The notes below the pieces were generated by a model that was not told the DNA's origin, made no database searches, and was given only the letters and a program-made list of their open reading frames with translations. Below are positions 6,123 to 14,033 of a stretch of 14,383 bases of DNA, piece by piece (within the stretch, counting starts at the first letter, position 1; the number at the start of each line of letters is the position of its first letter). Source of the stretch: JARYMI01 sp964550915 (GTDB lineage Bacteria; Acidobacteriota; Aminicenantia; Aminicenantales; UBA8522); the NCBI GenBank assembly GCA_964550915.1, contig CAZKBY010000051.1:1-14383 (forward strand), written 5' to 3'. The position numbers were made by a program, and so were the translations under genes.

Positions 6123-6383
6123 TCAGCCCTTAAGACTTAGGGCCTGCCGGCGGGAGAGAACCCAGGACTTTTCCCAGCGGATGACCTTTCGGCCATTCCA
6201 GTAGAAAGTCTCGAAGGCGGCATTTTCGTCGTTGGAGATTGTGGCGCAGTAGAAGGTGTGATTCCTGCGGAGCGTTTTTTTCATGAAACGGCGGGCCCGG
6301 CGGTAGGAGGGAAAATTTTTGCACCAAACCTCATAGGTTGAAAAATCGCCACAAAGGCAAACCTCCCACTTTCCTCCGGACAT
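6123..6383 (-). CDS. Small hypothetical protein (86 aa)
   Basis: I do not recognise a family. The protein is basic and aromatic-rich: WEVCLCGDFSTYEVWCKNF near the start, RRARRFMKKTLRRNH in the middle, and FYWNGRKVIRWEKSW towards the end. It has three cysteines early (C9, C11, C21) and no signal peptide or membrane segment. The alternation of hydrophobic and charged residues suggests a compact beta-rich fold. The ATG at 6383 has GGAG seven bases upstream and its A is shared with the stop of a possible 13-codon leader ORF (TGATG). The stop codon abuts that of the truncated methyltransferase on the other strand (TGATCA at 6120-6125). The ribosome site and protein-like composition support a real gene. 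Confidence 0.6.
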   Translation of the reverse strand: MSGGKWEVCLCGDFSTYEVWCKNFPSYRRARRFMKKTLRRNHTFYCATISNDENAAFETFYWNGRKVIRWEKSWVLSRRQALSLKG

Positions 6384-6424
6384 CAGGCCGCTCCGCTTGA
6401 CCTAAATCCGGGCGCACTCTGCAC
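6383..6424 (-). CDS. Possible 13-codon leader ORF coupled to the 86-aa gene
   Basis: A GTG at 6424-6422 lies seven bases after a textbook AAGGAGG (6438-6432) and opens a 13-codon frame, MQSAPGFRSSGAA. Its TGA (6385-6383) shares a base with the ATG of the downstream gene. The arrangement fits translational coupling. The peptide has no run of one amino acid, so classic attenuation is not indicated. The Shine-Dalgarno could equally be incidental. Confidence 0.35.
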   Translation of the reverse strand: MQSAPGFRSSGAA

Positions 6425-6550
6425 GCCCCATCCTCCTTAAAATCTCGCCCGACTGCGAATTTCAATATCGCTCACCCATAGCAGCGGGCATTCCGATTCT
6501 ACACGCTTCCGTCGTCAATCTCAAGACCTCTGATATTCAGGTTTTTCCCG

Positions 6551-6579
6551 TTGACCGCACTCTCTTAAAGGATTATAAA
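6551..6579 (+). promoter_or_regulatory. Sigma70-type promoter of the GNAT gene
   Basis: TTGACC (6551-6556) and TATAAA (6574-6579) with a 17-base spacer. The predicted start near 6586 is only about 16 bases before the GTG at 6602 but about 49 before the alternative GTG at 6635, which bears on which start is used. Confidence 0.6.
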
Positions 6580-6601
6580 TAGAAGGAATCAGGTTCCTCA
6601 G

Positions 6602-7138
6602 GTGACGCCACTGAAAAAAGAGAAAGAATTGCGGGTGACGGTTCGGCAATACCGGCCCCGGGATCGTGATGAAATTCTAAAACTTGTCAGAGAGCTCGAA
6701 GCAGAACTGGCCGAGAAGTTCCAGAGTGTCAGAATCAAACCGGGAATCGAGGATTACCGAAAACGCTACCTGAATCCGGCCACGAAATACAAGACCTTCG
6801 TCGCGGTCGCCGGCCAGAAAATCGTAGGCTACCTCATGGGCTACCCATCTCTAGGCGCGCCGGAAGTCGACATGATGTACGACATCCTTCCTCTACCCCG
6901 GGGCGCTGTGCCTCCCGAATTCTACCTCCAGATCACCTTCGTCTCCAAGCCGTTCAGGAACCGAGGAATTTCCAAGCTGCTCCACCAGCATGTCATCGAC
7001 TACGCCCGGCGGCAGGGGCATAAGGAAGTCTACGCCTGCATCGCCAAATGGAACGATCCCGAGCTCAAGGTCATCCGCTTCTTCAAGTTCGAAGAGAAAG
7101 ACCTTGGCTATCGCTATCGGCTCAGCTTGAAGCTTTAG
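6602..7138 (+). CDS. GNAT family N-acetyltransferase
   Basis: A 178-residue acetyl-CoA-dependent transferase of the GNAT fold; substrate unknown. VTVRQYRPRDRDEILKLVRE is the usual first strand and helix; FVAVAGQKIVGYLMGYP (66-82) covers strands 2-3. LQITFVSKPFRNRGISKLLHQH (109-130) is motif A, the acetyl-CoA pyrophosphate loop, with Arg119-x-Arg-Gly-Ile-Ser where the usual last Gly/Ala is Ser. The C-terminus IRFFKFEEKDLGYRYRLSL is the typical final strand pair. The GTG at 6602 has AAGGA about 14 bases upstream, which is far. A second in-frame GTG at 6635 would start MTVRQYRP, exactly where the domain begins, and leaves a more normal leader from the promoter, so the shorter form is a real possibility. 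It converges on the permease gene with only one base between stop codons. Confidence 0.85.
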   Translation: MTPLKKEKELRVTVRQYRPRDRDEILKLVRELEAELAEKFQSVRIKPGIEDYRKRYLNPATKYKTFVAVAGQKIVGYLMGYPSLGAPEVDMMYDILPLPRGAVPPEFYLQITFVSKPFRNRGISKLLHQHVIDYARRQGHKEVYACIAKWNDPELKVIRFFKFEEKDLGYRYRLSLKL

Positions 7139-7139
7139 G

Positions 7140-8465
7140 CTAAGGTTGGAGAGATTTCCGGAAAATGGCATAAACCGGAATGCCAACGGCAACCATGAAA
7201 AGGGCGATTCCAGACTCAACCGGCCGCTCAAAAAAACCGAGGACAAGAATCGAGGCCCCGGCCAGGATATAAAAGATAGGGACGACCGGGAAGCCGGGGA
7301 GCTTATAGGGGCTGAGCTTCAGCTGCCTCACTTTAAAAACTCCGATAATGGAAAGGAGGGGGAAAATCCCTAAAGAAAAACCCATGTAGGTCAAAATCTG
7401 GTCAAAGGTCCCGAAGAGGACCATCAGAGAGGCAATGAGGCCCTGGAGAGCGATTGATTTTGAGGGTACCCTGAACTTGGAGTGGACGTCCGAAGCAAAA
7501 GGAAAAAAACAGCGGTCGCAGGCCATGGCGTAATAGACGCGCGGCCCGAGGATGAGGAAGGCGCTGAGCGAGGAGAAAAGGGCAAAAGAGATGAGAAGCG
7601 AAAGAACGCTTTCAAAGGATTTTCCGAAGAGGCTCCCTGCAGCCAGTCCGCCGATTGAGATCACACCGGCCATCTTGCCCGGCGGAACGGCGTAGACGTA
7701 AAAAAGATTGAGCCCGAGATAAAGGATCAGGACAATGCCCGTCCCCAGGATGAGCGAGCGGGGAAGGTTTCGTTTTGGGTTGCGGACTTCAGACCCGATG
7801 TAGGCCGAGGCGTTCCAGCCGCTGTAAGCAAACATGATCCACATGAGAGACAGGCCGATCGTCTTCCAGCCGCTGAAACCGAATTCGAACTCGTCGCCTT
7901 GGACAATATGAGAGAGGCTCCCCTGCCCGCTGGAGAATCCGAAGACAATGAGCCCTAAGATAAGCCCCACTTTGAGCAGGGTCAGAAAATTCTGGACTTT
8001 CGCGCCTAACTCGATCCCCGTGGAATGAATGAAGGTAAAAACGAGGATGACCAGGAGGGAATAGAACTTCTTGCCAGGCCCGGCCAGCCCGGGAAAAGCC
8101 CTGATCAGGTACTCGGAAAACCCGATGGCCGAGGCCGCGATCGGCGCCGAGAACCCGGCGAAAAAGGAAACCCAGCCGCTCAAAAAGCCGAAGACAGGGT
8201 GAAAAAGCCGGGAAAGAAACGTGTACTCGCCGCCAGCGCGTGGCATGGCCGCCCCAAGCTCTCCATAGCTCAGCGCCCCGCAGAGAGCGATGAGCCCGCC
8301 GACAACCCAGAGCAAAAGCATGAGCAAGGGTTTTTTGAGCCCGGTCATCAGCAGCCCGGAGGTGGTGAAAATTCCGGCTCCGATCATGTTGGCGATGACG
8401 ATATTGGTCAACGGGAAAAGCCCGAGCCTGCGCTCCAGGCCGTTTTCCAAGGCCGTCTTATCCAT
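7140..8465 (-). CDS. APC superfamily amino-acid permease (LAT/SteT-like)
   Basis: A 441-residue inner-membrane transporter with about 12 hydrophobic segments throughout its length. The N-terminus LGLFPLTNIVIANMIGAGIF contains the GAGIF helix-1 break (29-33) that binds the substrate backbone in APC carriers. ELGAAMPRAGGEYTFL (residues 70-85) is the conserved loop after helix 2. SLMWIMFAYSGWNASAYIGS, followed by EVRNPKRNLPRSL (helices 6-7), is the pattern of the LAT/SteT group of amino-acid exchangers. The substrate cannot be read from sequence. The ATG at 8465 has an excellent AGGAG six to seven bases upstream. The gene starts 18 bases after the stop of the GT4-GT9 gene on the same strand, so it is probably the distal cistron of that operon. 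Its end converges on the GNAT gene with one base between stops. Confidence 0.92.
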   Translation of the reverse strand: MDKTALENGLERRLGLFPLTNIVIANMIGAGIFTTSGLLMTGLKKPLLMLLLWVVGGLIALCGALSYGELGAAMPRAGGEYTFLSRLFHPVFGFLSGWVSFFAGFSAPIAASAIGFSEYLIRAFPGLAGPGKKFYSLLVILVFTFIHSTGIELGAKVQNFLTLLKVGLILGLIVFGFSSGQGSLSHIVQGDEFEFGFSGWKTIGLSLMWIMFAYSGWNASAYIGSEVRNPKRNLPRSLILGTGIVLILYLGLNLFYVYAVPPGKMAGVISIGGLAAGSLFGKSFESVLSLLISFALFSSLSAFLILGPRVYYAMACDRCFFPFASDVHSKFRVPSKSIALQGLIASLMVLFGTFDQILTYMGFSLGIFPLLSIIGVFKVRQLKLSPYKLPGFPVVPIFYILAGASILVLGFFERPVESGIALFMVAVGIPVYAIFRKSLQP

Positions 8466-8483
8466 TTTTTCTCCTGGTCTCTC

Positions 8484-11081
8484 TCAGCTGCGAAGCGGAT
8501 CAAGTTTCTTGGCGATAGCAGCTTTGACCTGGCTCACGCTTATCCCCCTGATGCAGCGCGCTTCCTCGAAGAGGCAGTTTTGAGAGCAAGGGCTGCAGGG
8601 GAAGGCCAGGCGGATGACGTCGTGATCAGGGCCCCAGGGCCGGAAGCGCTCGTACTCACCCGGCCCGAAAAGTCCGACAACCGGCACGCCTGCGGCGACA
8701 GCAACGTGCATCGGGCCGGAGTCATTTCCGACAAACAACCGGCAGCGGCGGAGAATGGCCCCCATCTGGCGGATGGTCGTCCCGCCGGCGAGGTCGATCG
8801 TCTGTCCGCGGCTCAGCTCTTTTTCAATCCGCGACGCCAAGTTTCGCTCGTTCCTGGCTGCGAAAATCAGGATAGAGGCCCCGTATTCTTCCTGGAGCCA
8901 TCTGCCCAAGTCCACAAACCGGTCGGCGGGCCAGCGCCGGAAGGGCCAGGCTGCGCCGGGAGCAAAAGCTACGACCAACCGGGCCACAGAAAGGCCGGAA
9001 CGCTCAAACAGCTCTTGGGCAAATTGTTCGTCCGCTGCGGTCGTCCAGAGCTCGAGCTTCCTGTCAAACAGATCAGACTCAGCTCCTAGAAAACGGAGGA
9101 TATCCAATTGACGCTCGATCTCGTGCTCGGGGAAGCCCCTGACCGGGCCCCGGGTGATCAGGCGATTGACGTCAGCCAGTTTGTAACCAACTAAGTGGTG
9201 CGGGTAATCGTGATAGCCAATGCGCTCCCGCGCCCCGCTCGCATACATCAGAATGACCGAGGCTGCCTGGCAGGGTTCGTTATTCCAGCGGAGGGAGACG
9301 GCTAGGTCGATATGATGTTTCCAGAGATGCCTGGCGGTTATCCAGATCGACTGAGCCCACCACAGGAGCGTGCCGGAGAAAGCCGTTCGCCAGTTTCTGG
9401 CCGCTCTCCAGGGGAACGATACAACTTCGTCGACATAAGGGCAGTTTTCGACGAGGTTGAGCATGGAAGGTTGGACGACAAGAATCATTCGCGCCCACGG
9501 CATGAACCGCTTTAGCTCGCGAAGGAAGGGCCCGCTCAGGAGGATGTCCCCCATATCGGCAAGCTGCAAGGCCATGACATTCTTGAACTGAGACATGTCT
9601 CCTCTGTCACTTTTTCTCCGCCTTCCAGCCAGCCTGAAGAAGGCTTCGAAGAAAACAGGAAAAACAACAAGCGCCGCCAGAGAAAACCCCTTAAGGAAAA
9701 CCCTTTTCAGAACTCGGACATGGAATCCCGGCCGAAGCAACGCCCGCAGGAAAGCAGCGGCAGCGCCGAATCTCAGTATCCAGCGGAGCCGGAGCAAAAC
9801 CTCAGGCTGAGGCTCTGGCGAACGACCTTGTTCTTGGAGCCGCGCTTCTTTTAAGGCCCAAGGTCGATGGCTTTTCTCCTTCCCCTTTTTGGCCGCTTCC
9901 TCAAGCAGCACCTCGACGGCATCAACGCATTTTTCCAAGGTGAACTCCTGGTCGATTGTTTTTCTGGCATTTTCGGTCATGAATTCATAAAGCCCGGGAT
10001 CGTTGACGAGCCTCAGGATTTGCCCGGCGCACAGTTCAGCGTTTTCAGCGGGGAAGATAAGAGTGTTATATTCGTCCCTGAGGATGTCGGCCTGACCGGC
10101 CGTTGGCGTGCTCACGACCGCCAGTCCGCACGACATGGCTTCAAGCATGGTTAAAGCAAGGCTGTCCTCAGCCGCCGGCGGAAAAACCAAGATGTCGTGC
10201 GCCCGGTAAACATCGGGCATGTGCCGGCGCGGCCTGGAAGCTTCGAACCCGACCCTCTCCGCCACCCCGCAGCGCTTTGAGAAATCGCGAAAATAGTCCC
10301 TGAAGGACGAAAGGCTTTTCCCTTTTTCGGCGACGGTCAGGGAGAGGTCTTTTATTCCCCTTTCTCGGTTCAGGATGCTCAGGGCCTTGATGGCAATATC
10401 GAGGCCACGGTGCGGTTTTAACTCCCCCACATAAAGAAGCCGGTTTCGCTTCCGGCCGGAGGGTTTACGCGCTTGAAAGAGGCTCCGGTTAACCCCCCAG
10501 GGAATGACCGGCGCGTCAGCAGCCGCTCTCCTGAGTTCAACGGCAACAGCCCTGAGGTGGCTGTTGGTGAAGGCGGCGTTGGAGAAGCGCGACGGAAGGC
10601 GAGGCGTCTTGAGGCCGAACCGGCGGCTCATGAAGCGGAGAACCCTGAAGCCGCTGTTTCTCCTCGGCCAGACTTGATACCACTGGTCTTTTTCCCAGGT
10701 CAAAAACCAGGTATCGGCCAGCCAGAAGCTCACTGGAATACCCATGTCCTCCGCCAGCACGACCAGCGAGGCCGAGACATCGGTGAGGTTAAAAAAAAGG
10801 ATGATATCGGGCTGGAACCTGGAGCAGATTCTCCGGAAGGCCGCTTGATTGACAAACTCTTTCAGGAAAACGGACCGCCAGTCCGACTTCTCTTTTGAAC
10901 CAGCTTTGAGCCAGCGGAAGGGATCGCCTTCAGCCCCGTCCCTCTGACCTCCTTGACCGCTCGTCAGGACCGCAACCGGATGGCCCCGCTTCCGGAGCGA
11001 TTCGATGATGTCCTGCGCCCCCAGCTCATAGCCGCTTCGTTCGTCCGGCGGATAGAAATTCGTGACGGCCAGGATTCGCAC
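8484..11081 (-). CDS. Bifunctional glycosyltransferase: GT4 domain fused to GT9 (heptosyltransferase-type) domain
   Basis: An 865-residue protein with two complete glycosyltransferases. Residues 1-400 are GT4 (GT-B fold): MRILAVTNFYPPDERSGYEL, then LLYVGELKPHRGLDIAIKAL (215-234) and the donor-site E-x7-E motif at EDSLALTMLE (305-314). Residues 425-490 are a linker with a hydrophobic run, FSLAALVVFPVFFEAFF (466-482), probably membrane-associated. Residues 498-865 are GT9, as in ADP-heptose:LPS heptosyltransferases: LADMGDILLSGPFLRELK (507-524), APGAAWPFRRWP (707-718), GNDSGPMH (785-792) and the cysteine-rich CSPCSQNC...C (829-843) common in this family. Likely role is adding two sugars in LPS core or another surface glycan at the cytoplasmic face. 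The start is GTG at 11081 with AAGAGG eight bases upstream. Met496 has AGAGGAG just upstream, possibly an old separate start for GT9. The permease follows 18 bases downstream; a coiled-coil/GT4 pair diverges upstream. Confidence 0.92.
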   Translation of the reverse strand: MRILAVTNFYPPDERSGYELGAQDIIESLRKRGHPVAVLTSGQGGQRDGAEGDPFRWLKAGSKEKSDWRSVFLKEFVNQAAFRRICSRFQPDIILFFNLTDVSASLVVLAEDMGIPVSFWLADTWFLTWEKDQWYQVWPRRNSGFRVLRFMSRRFGLKTPRLPSRFSNAAFTNSHLRAVAVELRRAAADAPVIPWGVNRSLFQARKPSGRKRNRLLYVGELKPHRGLDIAIKALSILNRERGIKDLSLTVAEKGKSLSSFRDYFRDFSKRCGVAERVGFEASRPRRHMPDVYRAHDILVFPPAAEDSLALTMLEAMSCGLAVVSTPTAGQADILRDEYNTLIFPAENAELCAGQILRLVNDPGLYEFMTENARKTIDQEFTLEKCVDAVEVLLEEAAKKGKEKSHRPWALKEARLQEQGRSPEPQPEVLLRLRWILRFGAAAAFLRALLRPGFHVRVLKRVFLKGFSLAALVVFPVFFEAFFRLAGRRRKSDRGDMSQFKNVMALQLADMGDILLSGPFLRELKRFMPWARMILVVQPSMLNLVENCPYVDEVVSFPWRAARNWRTAFSGTLLWWAQSIWITARHLWKHHIDLAVSLRWNNEPCQAASVILMYASGARERIGYHDYPHHLVGYKLADVNRLITRGPVRGFPEHEIERQLDILRFLGAESDLFDRKLELWTTAADEQFAQELFERSGLSVARLVVAFAPGAAWPFRRWPADRFVDLGRWLQEEYGASILIFAARNERNLASRIEKELSRGQTIDLAGGTTIRQMGAILRRCRLFVGNDSGPMHVAVAAGVPVVGLFGPGEYERFRPWGPDHDVIRLAFPCSPCSQNCLFEEARCIRGISVSQVKAAIAKKLDPLRS

Positions 11082-11136
11082 GAGACAAACCTCTTAAACT
11101 TGATAACCTTACCACACCGGAATTCTGGCCGTCAAT

Positions 11137-11165
11137 TTGAAACGCCACTGAGGCCAGGCTATTGT
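11137..11165 (+). promoter_or_regulatory. Candidate promoter of the coiled-coil/GT4 operon
   Basis: TTGAAA (11137-11142) and TATTGT (11160-11165) are 17 bases apart in the 152-base divergent intergenic region. The leader would be about 60 bases. An opposite-strand TTGACG (11135-11130) lies immediately next to it and could serve the GT4-GT9 gene, though its -10 is weak (TAAGGT at 18 bases). Confidence 0.45.
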
Positions 11166-11233
11166 CGGCTTGCAATAAACAGAATTCAGGAATAAAATCA
11201 CAGGAGCAACCCGGTTTTCCCGGCAGGAGAAGA

Positions 11234-11770
11234 ATGGACAGCACGGTCAAAGAAGAAATCAGGCGGCTGAAAAAAGACCTGTCTAAGAGAAAAGAGGAAA
11301 TCCGGGACATTCGAGAACTGGTCCAGAAAGAAATCGACCGCGAGTATGACCTCGATCCAGAGGGACTTTCCGAGCGAGAGCTCGAAACGTACATCAGAGA
11401 AAGCCTCTTGGTCCTTAAAAAGAGCACCGACACAGCGCCAGATCCAAAGACGCTAAGGAGTCATCGCAGGATTCTCGGCCGGCCGATTCTCTTCTTCAAG
11501 CGCGCCTACATGAAGATGATTCGTTTTTACACCGGCCTTCTTGTCGCCAAGCAGACCCGCTTCAACGAGCTTTCCTCCTCTCTTCTCCAGGCTCTGGTCA
11601 TTCGTTCGAGGCGGGAGAGAGAAAAACAAAAAGAGATCGAAGAAAAAATCAGCCGCTGTGAAGAACATCTCGTGCTCCTGATGGCCAGGCTCAGAGACCT
11701 CCAGGCAAAAGGAGAACAGTCAAAACATCTTGGTTCAGCCAGCGGCGGCCAGCCGGCTGAAAAAGAATGA
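11234..11770 (+). CDS. Coiled-coil protein of a glycosyltransferase operon, function unknown
   Basis: 178 residues from the ATG at 11234, chosen because AGGAGA lies just upstream; the frame is open earlier but without a ribosome site. Residues 1-40 are strongly charged heptad-like helix (KEEIRRLKKDLSKRKEEIRD). Residues 80-115 contain ILFFKRAYMKMIRFYTGLLV and then KQTRFNELSSSLL. A basic/aromatic helix ending in QxxFN is something I associate with small or N-terminal modules next to glycosyltransferases. Residues 125-160 form a second coiled coil (REREKQKEIEEKISRCEEHL). No signal peptide. The stop overlaps the start of the GT4 gene by ATGA, so the two products are probably made in equal amounts and may interact. 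A scaffold or membrane-anchoring role for the enzyme is my inference; I cannot name a family. Confidence 0.75.
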   Translation: MDSTVKEEIRRLKKDLSKRKEEIRDIRELVQKEIDREYDLDPEGLSERELETYIRESLLVLKKSTDTAPDPKTLRSHRRILGRPILFFKRAYMKMIRFYTGLLVAKQTRFNELSSSLLQALVIRSRREREKQKEIEEKISRCEEHLVLLMARLRDLQAKGEQSKHLGSASGGQPAEKE

Positions 11771-13074
11771 TCTCCAAAAACGACAGCCGCCTCCCCGAAA
11801 TCCTGAAAAAATTCAGGCTCGACCCGGCTGAAGCGCTCCGGGAACTCAGGCGGGAGACAGAACATCTTTCTGCCGGGCATGGGATTCAGGCTGCCTATAA
11901 TCTCGTGCAGAGGGCCGAGGTCAGCCTGGGGCTGCGCAAGCCGAAGCTGGCTCTCTATGATCATGCTGTCCACTTGATCGGCGGCGCCCAGAAGTACGGG
12001 CTGACTTTAGCCTCTGTCCTAAAAGACACCTTCGACATCACTGTCATTGCCAATAAAGAGGTCAGCCTCAAAGATTTCCTCAACTGGTACAACCTGGACC
12101 TGAGCGGTTGCGGGATCAAAGTCATCCGTCTTTCCGCCTTCGAGGAAAAACGCACCTCCCATCTCGACCCCGCCCTCGTTTCAAAAGACAACGAAAATCC
12201 TTTTCACCTCATAAGCCGGGAAAGCGGAAACTATGATGTCTTCGTTAACAACAGCATGAATGAAATGGTCTATCCGCTGGCCGGAGTTTCCGTCCTCATC
12301 TGTCATTTCCCCGAAAGGCGGCCGGCGACTTATTTTTACATCGACAGCTACGATTACATCGTTCATAACAGCCGCTACACGGCGGAATGGATCGAAAAAA
12401 AATGGCACCTTACTCCTCACGAGCTCATCTACCCGTTTGTGGACGTCCGGGCAGCTCGGGAAAAAGCCGAGAAGAAAAACATCATCCTCTCTGTGGCCAG
12501 GTTCGAGGCCGAGGGCACAAAAAGGCAGAAGGAAATGATCGAGGCCTTCCTGAGGCTCAACGCGGTCTCGCCTGAAATCGCCGCCGGCTGGAAGTTCATC
12601 CTGGCCGGGGGAAGCGGCCCCGGCAATCCGTATCTCTCCCGGCTCGAAGATATGATCAAAGAGAATCCCCCGGGCCAGATCGAATTGAAGGTCAACATCG
12701 CGGCCGCAGAACTTGCCTCCCTCTACCGCGAATCAACCCTGTTCTGGCATCTCTGCGGGCTGAATCATGACGATCCCTCGGCGATCGAGCATTTTGGGAT
12801 GACGACGATCGAAGCGATGGAAAACGGGTTGGTCCCGATCGTTTACGATGGCGGCGGGCAGAGGGAAATCGTCGTTGACGGCCTGAACGGCTTCCGAATC
12901 AGGTCCACGGCCGAGCTCCTCGAGCGGACAATCCGGCTCATCAGGGACGCGGAGCTAACCGGCAAATTGGCGGCCGCAGCCCAAAAGAAAGCCCGGGAGT
13001 TCTCGCGGGCAAACTTTGAAGAACGGGTCAGGGGCTTTTTTAACAGAATCCTCGAAGGATACAGAATCTTTTAA
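11767..13074 (+). CDS. Family 4 glycosyltransferase, ALG11-like
   Basis: A 435-residue retaining GT-B enzyme. After a helical N-terminal extension (1-60), LALYDHAVHLIGGAQKYGLT (61-80) is the first Rossmann strand with its glycine-rich loop. FHLISRESGNYDVFVNNSMN and HFPERRPATYFYIDSYDYIVHNS precede the hinge. The C-terminal Rossmann half has NIILSVARFEAEGTKRQKEM (238-257), ILAGGSGPGNPYLSRLE and the donor-binding E-x7-E motif EHFGMTTIEAME (341-352, Glu341/Glu349), then DGGGQREIV. The order and wording resemble the ALG11 mannosyltransferase group, so mannose from GDP-mannose is a plausible but unproven activity. The gene is translationally coupled to the coiled-coil gene upstream and ends 18 bases from a convergent gene. 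It likely contributes to the same surface-glycan pathway as the divergent GT4-GT9 enzyme. Confidence 0.92.
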   Translation: MISKNDSRLPEILKKFRLDPAEALRELRRETEHLSAGHGIQAAYNLVQRAEVSLGLRKPKLALYDHAVHLIGGAQKYGLTLASVLKDTFDITVIANKEVSLKDFLNWYNLDLSGCGIKVIRLSAFEEKRTSHLDPALVSKDNENPFHLISRESGNYDVFVNNSMNEMVYPLAGVSVLICHFPERRPATYFYIDSYDYIVHNSRYTAEWIEKKWHLTPHELIYPFVDVRAAREKAEKKNIILSVARFEAEGTKRQKEMIEAFLRLNAVSPEIAAGWKFILAGGSGPGNPYLSRLEDMIKENPPGQIELKVNIAAAELASLYRESTLFWHLCGLNHDDPSAIEHFGMTTIEAMENGLVPIVYDGGGQREIVVDGLNGFRIRSTAELLERTIRLIRDAELTGKLAAAAQKKAREFSRANFEERVRGFFNRILEGYRIF

Positions 13075-13085
13075 GATTTTTTCCT
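13059..13085 (+). terminator. Weak terminator-like hairpin at the end of the GT4 operon
   Basis: AATCTT-TT-AAGATT followed by TTTTCC spans the GT4 stop codon. Outer AAGGA/TCCTT bases can extend the stem. The stem is AT-rich and the loop tiny, so it may be weak; it sits in the 18-base gap before a convergent gene. Confidence 0.3.
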
Positions 13086-13092
13086 TGACCAA

Positions 13093-13947
13093 TTAGAGAC
13101 TTGAGGCGAGTTTCACGTCCAGCCAGAACGAGAATTTCCTGGGACCTGTCCTGGATAGCCCAGAAGACTGGCTGCTGGTGGCGAAACTGCCGGTTTCGCT
13201 CCCCCTGGCGTGGTCCTCTGAAGCTGTCTCTCTTTCCACGCCTCTCTCTGAAGCCGAAGCAGCCCTGTCCAGCCTGGCTTCCTGCATCTCCTTGGTCAGG
13301 CCTCCCCACTCAAACCCGATCTTAAACGTCCCACCGGCCTCAACTCCGATCCCGGCTGCCTGGTTTTCCCGGTTGAGGGGAATCCGGAACTCAAAGACCG
13401 TCGCTTCTCCTTTTTTCGTATACCGAAAAGCCGGGGGCACAAGACCGGCAGCCAGGGGCGTCTCGAGCCGAGAGGTCTTCTTTTTCTCGATCAGTTCGCA
13501 ATCATACAGGATGTAGCTGGGTTTTGACCTGATCTCCTCTTTTTGATCCTCGGAAAGCACTTGGCCCCGTCTCTCTAAGATCTGAATGAACTGTTCTGGC
13601 GCGATTTGTCTCCGGAAGAATCTGAGGCCGTAATCTTTCTTCTTTTTCCCCAGGTTGTCGTAATAAATCGTCATGCCGGTCGCCTCGAGCGTGCTCAAGA
13701 AATCCTTGTTCTTGATGATGAAAAGGATGTAGAGGTTGCTCGCATCGTTGCGAAACGCGAGGTCGGCGCCAGCGCCTTCCTCTGAGGTCAGAGCAACGCC
13801 GCTCCACTCTTCTTCCAAAGCGTCAATTTTTGCGGGCTCGGCAGCCCAAGTGCTCTGGATGAGCTTCTCCTTGGCCACGACGGGGTGGAAAAGGAAAAGC
13901 ATGCCGAGCGCGATCAGAACTTGGTTGAAGATTTTCTGATTTCTCAT
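13093..13947 (-). CDS. Secreted CBM9/DOMON-like domain protein
   Basis: A 284-residue exported protein. Residues 1-25 form a signal peptide: basic MRNQK, then a hydrophobic core VLIALGMLFLF and a VVAKE cleavage region. KIDALEEEWSGVAL (40-53), ADLAFRNDASNLYILFIIKN (60-79), an acidic TIYYDNLGKKKKDYGLRFF segment and FEFRIPL (about 190-196) follow the strand order of family 9 carbohydrate-binding/DOMON-type beta sandwiches. No catalytic domain is attached. The last 60 residues include a low-complexity Ser/Glu/Arg stretch before FSFWLDVKLASSL. A periplasmic or surface role, perhaps binding sugar or heme, is inference from fold. The ATG at 13947 has a strong GGAGG seven bases upstream, and an excellent promoter lies further up. 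The gene converges on the GT4 operon; co-function with the glycan genes is not shown. Confidence 0.7.
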   Translation of the reverse strand: MRNQKIFNQVLIALGMLFLFHPVVAKEKLIQSTWAAEPAKIDALEEEWSGVALTSEEGAGADLAFRNDASNLYILFIIKNKDFLSTLEATGMTIYYDNLGKKKKDYGLRFFRRQIAPEQFIQILERRGQVLSEDQKEEIRSKPSYILYDCELIEKKKTSRLETPLAAGLVPPAFRYTKKGEATVFEFRIPLNRENQAAGIGVEAGGTFKIGFEWGGLTKEMQEARLDRAASASERGVERETASEDHARGSETGSFATSSQSSGLSRTGPRKFSFWLDVKLASSL

Positions 13948-14003
13948 GTCAGCCCTCCAGTCGCGGGCTTAAAAGTTTCTTTGGTCATAACAAGACCCCT
14001 AAC

Positions 14004-14033
14004 TAAATTGCCCTTATTTAATATAAATTGCCC
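14004..14033. repeat. TAAATTGCCC direct repeat, 20-bp period, over the promoter
   Basis: Identical ten-base units at 14004-14013 and 14024-14033 are exactly 20 bases apart, two helical turns. They overlap the -10 box and the predicted start of the promoter for the secreted-protein gene, an arrangement typical of an operator bound by a dimer on one DNA face. No regulator is identified. Confidence 0.45.

Noticed and set aside
8025..9089. 354-aa plus-strand frame across the permease and GT9 region
   Set aside because: Lies opposite two confident genes and crosses their junction; biased, low-complexity composition.
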